This document shows, in pieces, positions 27,606 through 34,328 of a DNA stretch of 64,000 nt. Location: positions 120,932 to 184,931 of the forward strand of contig JAYEGL010000016.1 of the NCBI GenBank assembly GCA_034659015.1, written 5' to 3'. Position 1 is the stretch's first letter; each line of letters opens with the position of its first letter. The position numbers and the translations under genes are program-made. Under the pieces are notes generated by a model, which was not told where the DNA came from, did no database searches, and saw nothing but the letters and a program-made list of their open reading frames with translations. The DNA comes from Maricaulis sp034659015. Its GTDB lineage: Bacteria; Pseudomonadota; Alphaproteobacteria; Caulobacterales; Maricaulaceae.

Positions 27606-28394
27606 ATGACATCCACCCCCGCCCATCTCGCCGAGATCCGGCATACCGATCTCATCTTCCCGCACCACGCCAATCACCAGGGCAGCTATTTCGGCGGGGC
27701 GGCGATGGCCGAGATGGACAAGATCGCCTTTCTGGTGGCCGCCCGTCATGCCCGCCGGCCCTTTGTGACGGCGTCCTGCGACAAGCTGGATTTCGTCGCG
27801 CCGGCGCGGGTGGGCGAGATCGTCGAGGTGACCGGACAGGTGAATATGGTGGGCCGGACCTCGCTGACCGTCGATGTCGAGCTGTCGGCGGAAAACCTCC
27901 TGTCGGGCAAACGCCATGTCTGCACGCGCGGGGCCTTCACCATGGTCGCCGCCGACCGCGAGACCAATCCGGACCGCCTGCCGCCGGCCCCGGATGCCCG
28001 GCCGGACTTCGCACCCAGCCCGGCGGGTTATGCGCGTACGCTGCAGCTGGTCTTTCCCGGCGACACCAATCATCTGGGGCAGCTTTACGGCGGCAATGCC
28101 ATGTCGCTGATGGGCCGCGCCGCCTACATCGCCGCCACGCGCCATACGCGCAGCGATGTCGGCATGGCGGCTTCCGACCAGATCGACTTCATCGCGCCGA
28201 CCCAGGAAGGCGAATTGCTGGACGTGATCGGTGAGGTGGTTTCGGTGGGACGCACATCCATGCGCGTCACGGTGCGCGCCGAGGCCGAAGACCTGATGAG
28301 CGGAGACCGGCGCCTCGTCGGCGAGGCGAGCTATGTCATGGTGGCGCTGGACGGGGCGGGGCGGCCGACTCCGGCCACGCCCATGAAAGCGTGA
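27606..28394 (+). CDS. Acyl-CoA thioesterase with two hotdog domains
   Basis: The 262-residue protein is made of two tandem hotdog domains of the YciA/BACH type. The first (about 8-125) has FPHHANHQGSYFGGAAMAEMD; the second (about 145-255) has FPGDTNHLGQLYGGNAMSLMG. The matching Asn/His-Gly-...-Gly-Gly cores suggest internal duplication. Hydrolyses acyl-CoA thioesters; chain length unknown. It sits between two identical 38-base palindromes after the pdh genes. Confidence 0.88.
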   Translation: MTSTPAHLAEIRHTDLIFPHHANHQGSYFGGAAMAEMDKIAFLVAARHARRPFVTASCDKLDFVAPARVGEIVEVTGQVNMVGRTSLTVDVELSAENLLSGKRHVCTRGAFTMVAADRETNPDRLPPAPDARPDFAPSPAGYARTLQLVFPGDTNHLGQLYGGNAMSLMGRAAYIAATRHTRSDVGMAASDQIDFIAPTQEGELLDVIGEVVSVGRTSMRVTVRAEAEDLMSGDRRLVGEASYVMVALDGAGRPTPATPMKA

Positions 28395-28404
28395 CGGAGA
28401 TTTC

Positions 28405-28442
28405 GGGGACAGACACGTAAGCACGCTTACGTGTCTGTCCCC
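28405..28442. repeat. 38-base palindrome, copy 2 (REP-like)
   Basis: Identical to 27533-27570 (17-base perfect arms starting GGGGACAGACACG). It lies in the 56-base gap between the convergent thioesterase and bamE genes. There is no T-run, so it is a repeat rather than a standard terminator. Confidence 0.85.
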
Positions 28443-28450
28443 GAGAGGCG

Positions 28451-28945
28451 CTATTCGTTGCGGCGCGGACCGCCGGCACCGCCCGGCAGGTTCTGCTCGC
28501 CGCCGAACTGTTCGGACGGCAGGCGGCCGACATTGCCCAGAAGCTGTTCCAGGAAGCTCAGCTCGCGGCCGCGGGTCGGCGTTTCGCGGTCGGCATAGGC
28601 CACCACGCGGCCGTCCTCCAGCGAGTATTCGTTCACCTCGGAGACCACGCCGGCATCGTCGAAGCTGACCGCGATGATGCGGCGGTCGCGCGTGGCCGGG
28701 CGCAGATAGGCCAGGCTCTCGCGGGTGGAGGAGATGTAATACCAGGTGTCGTCCTCGAACGTGCCGCGGGTCGAGGGATTGCCCAGGCGGGCCAGGACCG
28801 AATCCTGCGTGTCCTCGGCCGGCGTGATGTTGGGCTCTTCCTGGGTGGTGTAGCGATAGCCGTGGGAGCGAAGCACCGGGTTGCAGGCCGAAACGCCGAC
28901 AGCGCAGGCGGCAACCAGAAGGGTGACATTGAGGTGACGCTTCAT
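28451..28945 (-). CDS. bamE: Outer-membrane assembly lipoprotein BamE (SmpA/OmlA)
   Basis: The 164-residue lipoprotein of the BAM complex has a signal peptide with lipobox Cys21 in VGVSAC, then the BamE fold (ITPAEDTQDSVLARLGNPSTRGTF, DDTWYYISS, VVSEVNEYSLEDGR). Long Arg/Gly/Pro-rich tail. The N-terminal MKRHLNVTLL fits a lipoprotein start. Divergent from the cytochrome bc1 chaperone gene. Confidence 0.92.
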   Translation of the reverse strand: MKRHLNVTLLVAACAVGVSACNPVLRSHGYRYTTQEEPNITPAEDTQDSVLARLGNPSTRGTFEDDTWYYISSTRESLAYLRPATRDRRIIAVSFDDAGVVSEVNEYSLEDGRVVAYADRETPTRGRELSFLEQLLGNVGRLPSEQFGGEQNLPGGAGGPRRNE

Positions 28946-29063
28946 GGACTTCAAAACTCCCTGGCACACGAAAGACGGGCGCGAGTGCGCCCTGTTGCCG
29001 TGTCTTGACCTAACCAAGGGCGGGCTTAGCTTCAAGCGCGAATTGATGGGAGCCCGCAATCGC

Positions 29064-29600
29064 ATGCTGCGCCGCCTGTTCGCACCCAAGCCCGAAAAAC
29101 GCACCGCCCGGGCGCTCTATCGCCCCATTGTGCAGGCCGCCCGGCAGCCGGCACTGTATGGCGATGACGGCGTCGCCGACACGCTGGAGGGCCGGTTCGA
29201 GACCGTCGTGCTTCACACAGCGCTGGTCATCCTGGTGCTGCAGAAGGCCGACAATGACCGCGCCCGCGCGGTCAGCCAGGCCCTGTTCGATACGATGTTC
29301 GACGATTTCGATGCCGCCATGCGCGAGCTGGGGGTCGGGGATTCGGCCGTCGGCAAGAAGATCCGATTCATGGCGGAGGGCTTCTACGGCCGCGCCCAGG
29401 CGCTGGCCGCGGCGCTGGAGGCGGAGGACGGGCCCCGCGAATTGCAGCTCATGCTCGGGCGCAATCTTCTGGGCGTGGAGGCGCCGGACGCACGCGCCGA
29501 TCGCCTTGCCCTTTACGTCAACTCGGCCTTTTCCCGGCTGAGCGAACAGGGCGGAGAGGCGCTGGCCGGGGGCGCGGCACCGGATTTCCCCGAGGCCTGA
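29064..29600 (+). CDS. Ubiquinol-cytochrome c chaperone (CBP3/UQCC family)
   Basis: The 178-residue helical protein is related to mitochondrial Cbp3, which helps cytochrome b assembly into complex III. Key stretches are LYRPIVQAARQPALYGDDGVADTLEGRFE, LVILVLQKAD and VGDSAVGKKIRFMAEGFYGR. The ATG at 29064 (MLRRLF) matches the usual start of bacterial members; in-frame starts at 29046 and 28944 would give longer N-termini without family support. Alphaproteobacterial-type gene, upstream of plsX. Confidence 0.85.
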   Translation: MLRRLFAPKPEKRTARALYRPIVQAARQPALYGDDGVADTLEGRFETVVLHTALVILVLQKADNDRARAVSQALFDTMFDDFDAAMRELGVGDSAVGKKIRFMAEGFYGRAQALAAALEAEDGPRELQLMLGRNLLGVEAPDARADRLALYVNSAFSRLSEQGGEALAGGAAPDFPEA

Positions 29601-29695
29601 GCACGGGCTTGCTGCCTTGCATCTCATCGACCATGGTCTAAGTTCCGCGGGCTCCGGCGGCCCGCCGCCCATGCGAAGGATGTGTATCGCGGCTC

Positions 29696-30751
29696 ATGAC
29701 AGCAATCCCCACGATTTCCGTTGACGCCATGGGGGGCGATCTGGGTCCCCAGGCGGCCGTCGAGGGTATTGGCCATGCGCTCAAACGCTGGCCGGACCGC
29801 AAGGTGAAATACCTCCTGCACGGCGATGAGAACCAGCTCCGCCCGCTCCTGGACGCGAACCCGAAAGTCGCCTCCGTGTGCGAGGTGCGGCACACCGAGA
29901 CCCTCGTCCAGATGACCGACAAGCCCTCCGAGGCCGTGCGCCGGGCGCGCGGCTCGTCGATGTGGAACGCCATCCAGTCGGTCAAGGCCGGCGAGGCGGG
30001 CGCGGTTGTGTCCTCGGGCAATACCGGCGCGCTGATGGCGATCTCCAAGGTCATCCTGCGCATGAAGAAGGGCGTGCACCGCCCGGCGATCTCGGCCAAC
30101 TGGCCGACGCCGAAGGGTCATACCGTCGTGCTCGATGTCGGCGCCAACGTGCAGTGCGGCGCCACCCAGCTCGTGGAATTCGCGATTCTCGGCGAGGCCT
30201 ATCACCGCGCCGTCTTCGGCGGCGAGGCGCCGACCGTGGGCCTGCTGAATGTCGGCCAGGAAGAGCTCAAGGGCAATGACACGGTACGCGAGGCGGACCA
30301 GCTGATCCGCTCCTCGGGCCTGGATATCGCCTATCAGGGCTTCATCGAGGGCAATGACATTTCCGCCGGCGATATCGATGTCGTCGTGACCGACGGTTTC
30401 ACCGGCAATATCGCGCTGAAGACGGCCGAGGGCACGGCCCGCCTGGTCGCCGGCTGGGTGCGCGAGGCGCTGACCAGCTCGCTGCTGGCCAAGCTGGCGG
30501 CCGGCCTCCTGTCGCTCGGCGCACTCGACCGGCTGCGCCAGCGCATGGATCCGCGCTATATCAATGGCGGCGTGCTGCTCGGTCTCAAGGGGATCGTGGT
30601 GAAAAGCCATGGCGGCGCCGACGGCGAGGGTTTCGCCTCTGCGCTGGGTCTCGCCTATGTCATGGCGCAAAGCGATTTCATGACCGAGATCCGCAAGAAT
30701 CTCGACAAGTTCGCCCAATCCGAAGAACAGGGTGTCGCCGCGGCCTCATGA
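29696..30751 (+). CDS. plsX: Phosphate acyltransferase PlsX
   Basis: Makes acyl-phosphate from acyl-ACP for phospholipid synthesis. The 351-residue product shows ISVDAMGGDLGPQ, SSGNTGALMAISK, LDVGANVQCGATQLVEFA, LLNVGQEELKGND and VVTDGFTGNIALKTAEG, all typical. No yceD (DUF177) or rpmF gene precedes it, unlike in many proteobacteria. Overlaps fabH by ATGA. Confidence 0.97.
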   Translation: MTAIPTISVDAMGGDLGPQAAVEGIGHALKRWPDRKVKYLLHGDENQLRPLLDANPKVASVCEVRHTETLVQMTDKPSEAVRRARGSSMWNAIQSVKAGEAGAVVSSGNTGALMAISKVILRMKKGVHRPAISANWPTPKGHTVVLDVGANVQCGATQLVEFAILGEAYHRAVFGGEAPTVGLLNVGQEELKGNDTVREADQLIRSSGLDIAYQGFIEGNDISAGDIDVVVTDGFTGNIALKTAEGTARLVAGWVREALTSSLLAKLAAGLLSLGALDRLRQRMDPRYINGGVLLGLKGIVVKSHGGADGEGFASALGLAYVMAQSDFMTEIRKNLDKFAQSEEQGVAAAS

Positions 30752-31725
30752 CCGACCGTATCGCGCGTATCGCCGGGATCGGAAGCTGTCTTCCCGACCG
30801 GATTCTCTCCAATGACGACCTCGCCGCCATGGTGGATACCAGCGACAGCTGGATCCGCGATCGCACCGGCATCCGCCAGCGCCATATCGCGCCGGAGGGC
30901 GTGACCACGGCCGATCTGGCCGAACAGGCCTGCCGCCGTGCACTCGACGATGCCGGCCTGACGGCGGACGATGTCGACCTGATCGTGGTCGCCACGACGA
31001 CGCCGGACTTCACCTTTCCCTCGGTCGGCACGATGCTGCAGGCCCGGCTGGGCGCGACCAAGGGCGCGGCCTTCGACGTGCAGGCCGTGTGTACCGGCTT
31101 CGTCTACGCCCTGTCCGTCGCCGACAACATGATTGCGCGCGGCCAGGCCAGTACCGCCATCGTGGTGGGGGCGGAGACCATGTCGCGCATTCTCGACTGG
31201 ACCGACCGGTCGACCTGCGTGCTGTTCGGCGACGGGGCGGGGGCCATGGTGCTGACCGCCGGCGAGCCGGAAGGCACGAAGGATACCGACGGCATCCTGG
31301 CGACCTATCTGCGCTCGGACGGGCGCTTCAAGGACCTGCTCCATGTCGATGGCGGCCCGTCCTCCACCGGCACGGTCGGGCATCTGCGCATGGTGGGAAA
31401 CCAGGTTTTCCGCCATGCCATCACCAATATCGCCGAATCGATGACGACCATTGCATCGCGGGCCGGCGTGACGATCGAGGAGATCGACTGGTTCGTGCCG
31501 CACCAGGCCAATCAGCGTATCCTCGAAGGCGTCGCGCGCAAACTGTCCATCCCCACCGAGAAGGTGATTTCCACCGTCGCCGATCATGGCAACACCTCGG
31601 CGGCCTCGGTACCGCTGGCCTTCGACCGGGCCGTGCAGGACGGCCGGATCAAACGCGGCGATCTGGTTTTGATGGAAGCGCTGGGCGGCGGTTTCACCTG
31701 GGGCGCGGCGCTGGCGCGCTTTTGA
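30748..31725 (+). CDS. fabH: Beta-ketoacyl-ACP synthase III
   Basis: Starts fatty-acid elongation from acetyl-CoA and malonyl-ACP. The 325-residue enzyme has its triad visible: Cys in DVQAVCTGFVYAL, His in WFVPHQANQRI and Asn in DHGNTSAASVPL. The start ATG overlaps the plsX stop. Ends with GGGFTWGAALARF, the conserved C-terminus. Confidence 0.98.
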   Translation: MTDRIARIAGIGSCLPDRILSNDDLAAMVDTSDSWIRDRTGIRQRHIAPEGVTTADLAEQACRRALDDAGLTADDVDLIVVATTTPDFTFPSVGTMLQARLGATKGAAFDVQAVCTGFVYALSVADNMIARGQASTAIVVGAETMSRILDWTDRSTCVLFGDGAGAMVLTAGEPEGTKDTDGILATYLRSDGRFKDLLHVDGGPSSTGTVGHLRMVGNQVFRHAITNIAESMTTIASRAGVTIEEIDWFVPHQANQRILEGVARKLSIPTEKVISTVADHGNTSAASVPLAFDRAVQDGRIKRGDLVLMEALGGGFTWGAALARF

Positions 31726-31768
31726 CGTGAAATCAGCGTGTTTACCGCTTTCGCCCAAGGCCTTGGCG

Positions 31769-31798
31769 TTGACCTTCCGGGGCAAGGAGGCGTAGCCT
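31769..31798 (+). promoter_or_regulatory. Weak promoter candidate before ihfA
   Basis: TTGACC (31769-31774) and TAGCCT (31793-31798) with an 18-base spacer, 25 bases before the ihfA start. The -10 match is poor, so ihfA may depend on read-through from fabH. Confidence 0.25.
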
Positions 31799-31822
31799 GT
31801 TCTCGTCTATGTGGGGATGGTT

Positions 31823-32128
31823 ATGTCGGATAAAACTTTAACGAGAGCGGATTTGGCGGAAGCCGTGTATCAGGAAGTCGGATTGTCCAGACAGGAATCC
31901 GCCGACCTCGTACAGTCCGTGCTCGGCATGATCTCGGATACACTTGCTGCGGGCGAGGGCGTCAAGCTCTCCTCTTTCGGATCCTTCCTGCTGCGCGACA
32001 AGCGCGGCCGCGTGGGGCGCAATCCGAAGACCGGCGTGGAAGTGCCGATCGATGCCCGCCGCGTTCTGGTATTCAAGCCGTCGCAAGTCTTGAAGGAGCG
32101 CGTCGACACGTCCCTGTCCAAGGACTAG
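31823..32128 (+). CDS. ihfA: Integration host factor subunit alpha
   Basis: The 101-residue nucleoid protein that bends DNA as a heterodimer with IhfB has LTRADLAEAVYQEVGLSRQES, EGVKLSSFGSFLLRDKRGRVGRNPKTG with the DNA-intercalating Pro arm, and VFKPSQVLKERV. The ATG at 31823 gives the conserved MSDKTLTRADL start; GGGG lies 6-9 bases upstream. Confidence 0.96.
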   Translation: MSDKTLTRADLAEAVYQEVGLSRQESADLVQSVLGMISDTLAAGEGVKLSSFGSFLLRDKRGRVGRNPKTGVEVPIDARRVLVFKPSQVLKERVDTSLSKD

Positions 32129-32165
32129 ACCAGCCCGGACGGGGCCGGCGCCGGCGCGGTAGCCC

Positions 32166-32612
32166 ATGTCGGTCAGCAAGAAATCGCCGGATGCCTTCCG
32201 GACCATATCCGAAGCGGCCGGCGAGCTGGATATTCCCGCTCACGTGCTGCGCTTCTGGGAAAGCAAGTTCCCCCAGATCAGCCCGTTGAAACGCGCCGGC
32301 GGCCGCCGCTTCTACCGGCCGCAGGATCTGCAATTGCTGCGCGGTATCAAGCGCCTGCTCTACGAGGACGGGTTCACGATCAAGGGCGCGCGCAAGTTCA
32401 TCAAGGACAATGGCGTCGCCTCGGTCATGGATCTGGGGGCCGGCGTGGTGGAAACCGGCCCGCTGGCCGTGGATGCGCCGGACCGCGAGGCCGCCGAACC
32501 GCCCCGGCCGGCCGCGCCGCGCACGCCGGGGTCGCCGCAGCGGCAATTGCAGGACATTATCGACGAACTCGAGAATGCCCGTGCCAAGCTGAAATCGGCG
32601 ATCGAACCGTGA
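32166..32612 (+). CDS. MerR-family transcriptional regulator
   Basis: The 148-residue protein has an N-terminal MerR winged-helix domain (about 10-85: TISEAAGELDIPAHVLRFWESKF and GRRFYRPQDLQLL), then a Pro/Ala-rich linker and a short helical C-terminus (QRQLQDIIDELENARAKLKSA). No Cys metal-binding or clear ligand domain, so the signal is unknown. Downstream of ihfA in a conserved alphaproteobacterial pair. Confidence 0.88.
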   Translation: MSVSKKSPDAFRTISEAAGELDIPAHVLRFWESKFPQISPLKRAGGRRFYRPQDLQLLRGIKRLLYEDGFTIKGARKFIKDNGVASVMDLGAGVVETGPLAVDAPDREAAEPPRPAAPRTPGSPQRQLQDIIDELENARAKLKSAIEP

Positions 32613-32658
32613 TCGGCGCCGGCATTCCGACCGATTGCATTTTCCGCTGACAGGCCGG

Positions 32659-32687
32659 TTGCCGCGGGTTTCGCCGCACCCTATAAC
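32659..32687 (+). promoter_or_regulatory. Putative promoter of tRNA-Pro
   Basis: TTGCCG (32659-32664) and TATAAC (32682-32687) have an ideal 17-base spacer, 43 bases before the tRNA. The GC-rich stretch after the -10 is typical of stringently controlled stable-RNA promoters. Confidence 0.5.
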
Positions 32688-32729
32688 CGGCCTCCCCATC
32701 GGACGGGCCTGCCCGTCCAAAACGAGTGT

Positions 32730-32807
32730 CGGAGCGTGGCGCAGCCCGGTTAGCGCACCGGTCTGGGGGACCGGGGGTCGCGAGTTCGAATCTCGCCGCT
32801 CCGACCA
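32730..32807 (+). tRNA. tRNA-Pro (GGG)
   Basis: 78-base cloverleaf including encoded CCA. The acceptor CGGAGCG pairs with CGCTCCG, the anticodon arm is CCGGT-CTGGGGG-ACCGG with anticodon GGG, and the T arm is GCGAG-TTCGAAT-CTCGC. Reads CCC/CCU. Directly followed by the AT-richer island. Confidence 0.97.
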
Positions 32808-32911
32808 TTTTTTCTATCCTCAGGTGACGCCGTCTGATCTTCTATTCAGAAGGTCAAGAGTGGCGTCCTTCTGTGATCTCAAATGGTCGACTTCCGTTGC
32901 ACACCAAATGA

Positions 32912-32939
32912 TTGACAACTCAATGTTTAGCTCGATCAT
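32912..32939 (+). promoter_or_regulatory. Putative promoter of the island operon
   Basis: A perfect -35 TTGACA (32912-32917) and GATCAT (32934-32939, 4 of 6 to TATAAT) with a 16-base spacer, followed by AAGGGGGGG (32948-32956), a strong ribosome binding site 4 bases before the ATG at 32961. Suggests the island is transcribed on its own. Confidence 0.5.
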
Positions 32940-32960
32940 TGTCGGCAAAGGGGGGGATGG

Positions 32961-33281
32961 ATGTCCGATAAACTAATTCATGATGAGGAAGTTTCCGAAG
33001 GTGCGAGCGTTGAGGAAGTTGCGGGCAACTTGCTAGCGTGGGCGAAAAGGAAGCACCTTTTCTCAAGTGCGCTGATTGATGAAGCCGTTGATTACGACGA
33101 AATCGATGAAAATCTGCTTCCGCAAAGATTATTTGAAAGCCAGAGTTCTGCAGACATACTCAGAAATAGATCTGTAAATTTGATCGGCTTTAATTCTGCT
33201 GATCGCAGAATAGTGATATATACGAATCGGAAACTTACAAAAAAGAACTTGATTTGCTTCCGTTTCATTTTTCTGGAATAG
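32961..33281 (+). CDS. N-terminal domain of a trypsin-like protease (zero-frame product)
   Basis: The 106-residue reading frame has a strong ribosome binding site. It starts MSDKLIHDEEVSEGASVEEV and runs through a helical region to ADRRIVIYTNRKLTKK, which resembles the N-terminal domain found before trypsin-like domains in bacterial S1-type proteases. After Lys95 the zero frame gives an atypical tail (NLICFRFIFLE). The -1 frame instead continues with ELDLLPFHFSG, which fits the domain. So this is either the short product of a frameshifting gene or the 5' half of a broken one. Composition is much AT-richer than the neighbours (22 of 60 bases G+C at 33181-33240), suggesting acquired DNA. Confidence 0.7.
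   Translation: MSDKLIHDEEVSEGASVEEVAGNLLAWAKRKHLFSSALIDEAVDYDEIDENLLPQRLFESQSSADILRNRSVNLIGFNSADRRIVIYTNRKLTKKNLICFRFIFLE
33239..33245 (+). promoter_or_regulatory. A_AAA_AAG heptamer: candidate -1 ribosomal frameshift site
   Basis: The heptamer is in the correct phase relative to the frame opened at 32961 (codons AAA at 33240 and AAG at 33243). Slipping back one base leads to GAA at 33245 and the protease frame, giving a 374-residue fusion. A_AAA_AAG is the classical bacterial slippery sequence (as in E. coli dnaX). I see no strong downstream hairpin and only a weak upstream GGAA. Confidence 0.5.
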
Positions 33282-34084
33282 GAATTGATTACGATCAGGG
33301 CGGAGCGGCGCTGGTCAAAGGGGCGCCCAATGCAATTGGTCAATCATTTCCATACAAACTTAATAACGGAAAAGTATGCTGTGGGTCTTCTATACATCCG
33401 GTCACGCTCTTAGGTGCCGGCACCTTTGGCGCTTTGGTTCAAGATTCCGATGAAAACTTGTATGGGTTGAGTAACAACCATGTAACGGGGATGTGCAACT
33501 CAGCCCCACCCGGTTTTCCCATTTTGTGTCCCGGCCCTCTGGATGCTTCTGAAGAGCATCTCTCCCCCTTTACGATCGGGCGACACTCGCGACTTTTGCC
33601 GATCAACGATGGGATACCGGAAAATGTTGATATTTCAACAAATTGGGATGCCGCAGTTTTCGACATTGAGGATCAGCAGCGAGTCTGTTCGATGCAGGGA
33701 GATCGCTATGACACTCCTGAGCAAGTTGCAGAACCGGTGCCGGGCATGCGTGTGGAGAAATTTGGGAGGACCACTGGTTTTACTGCTGGCACCATACGGG
33801 TTGAGACAGCCTCACCAATACCTGTTAGCTACAATGTTAGGGAAATGGGGATTTCTAAGAAGGTCTTTTTTGAAAAGGCGTTCTTGGTCGAAGGCGACAA
33901 TGCCCAGCCTTTCTCAGCAGCCGGAGATTCAGGATCGCTGGTCGTTGGTTACGACCAAGAAGGGAACCGCCTCGCTGTGGGAATCGTTTTTGCAGGGGAT
34001 GGGAGGAATCGGTCCTTCATCCTGTCTTTACCTGTTATACTGCAAAAATTAGGCGTATCGTTGGTTAGCGGTCACAACCTATGA
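33254..34084 (+). CDS. Trypsin-like serine protease domain (-1 frame relative to 32961 frame)
   Basis: The open frame runs from before 33245; the first usable start in it is TTG at 33254, without a good ribosome binding site, and there is no ATG before the catalytic His. Counting from 33254, a chymotrypsin-fold triad is visible: His76 in GLSNNHVTG, Asp132 in TNWDAAVFD and Ser226 in AAGDSGSLV. KFGRTTGFTAGTI is typical of bacterial S1-like proteases. No signal peptide, so cytoplasmic. As a -1 fusion with the upstream frame, the catalytic residues would be 174, 230 and 324. Its stop overlaps the next gene as ATGA. The active site is intact, which argues against long-standing decay. Confidence 0.78.
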   Translation: MLPFHFSGIGIDYDQGGAALVKGAPNAIGQSFPYKLNNGKVCCGSSIHPVTLLGAGTFGALVQDSDENLYGLSNNHVTGMCNSAPPGFPILCPGPLDASEEHLSPFTIGRHSRLLPINDGIPENVDISTNWDAAVFDIEDQQRVCSMQGDRYDTPEQVAEPVPGMRVEKFGRTTGFTAGTIRVETASPIPVSYNVREMGISKKVFFEKAFLVEGDNAQPFSAAGDSGSLVVGYDQEGNRLAVGIVFAGDGRNRSFILSLPVILQKLGVSLVSGHNL

Positions 34085-34302
34085 AGCTTCGACAACAAGC
34101 AGTTAGCGCCGGGCAGCGGCTGATGAAAGCGCTAGGGCTGCCTAGCTCCAAAGGCACGATTTACGTCGAAAAACACAATACTGGTTACACTCTTGTTGTG
34201 GCAGCCGACGCTTCTTGGCGGCGCGCGCATTCGATTCCAAAGACCTTCGAAGGGTTTCCGGTAGCTGAAGAAGATCAGTTGTTCGGTATAGGATACGCTT
34301 GA
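34081..34302 (+). CDS. Small protein coupled to the protease
   Basis: The 73-residue basic-then-acidic protein is not recognised as a named family. It starts with an ATG overlapping the protease stop (ATGA). After a helical N-terminus (KLRQQAVSAGQRLMKAL) it has a beta-hairpin-helix-beta pattern, TLVVAADASWRRAHSIP...GFPVAEE. By eye this parallels the N-terminal domain of the protease (IVIYTNRKLTKKELDLLP...GIGIDYD). It could be a pro-domain-like inhibitor, chaperone or substrate of the protease. This is inference only. Confidence 0.65.
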   Translation: MKLRQQAVSAGQRLMKALGLPSSKGTIYVEKHNTGYTLVVAADASWRRAHSIPKTFEGFPVAEEDQLFGIGYA

Positions 34303-34328
34303 AGGGCTTGGGGCGTCGGAGATGACCC

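Noticed and set aside
32957..32959. ATG at 32957 as start of the island operon
   Set aside because: It is out of frame with the long open frame by one base; the ATG at 32961 has better spacing to the GGGGGGG.
33092..33343. Minus-strand frame across the frameshift region
   Set aside because: Basic/aromatic composition from an AT-rich complement; no start signal and no similarity. The plus-strand frames have a ribosome binding site and domain matches.
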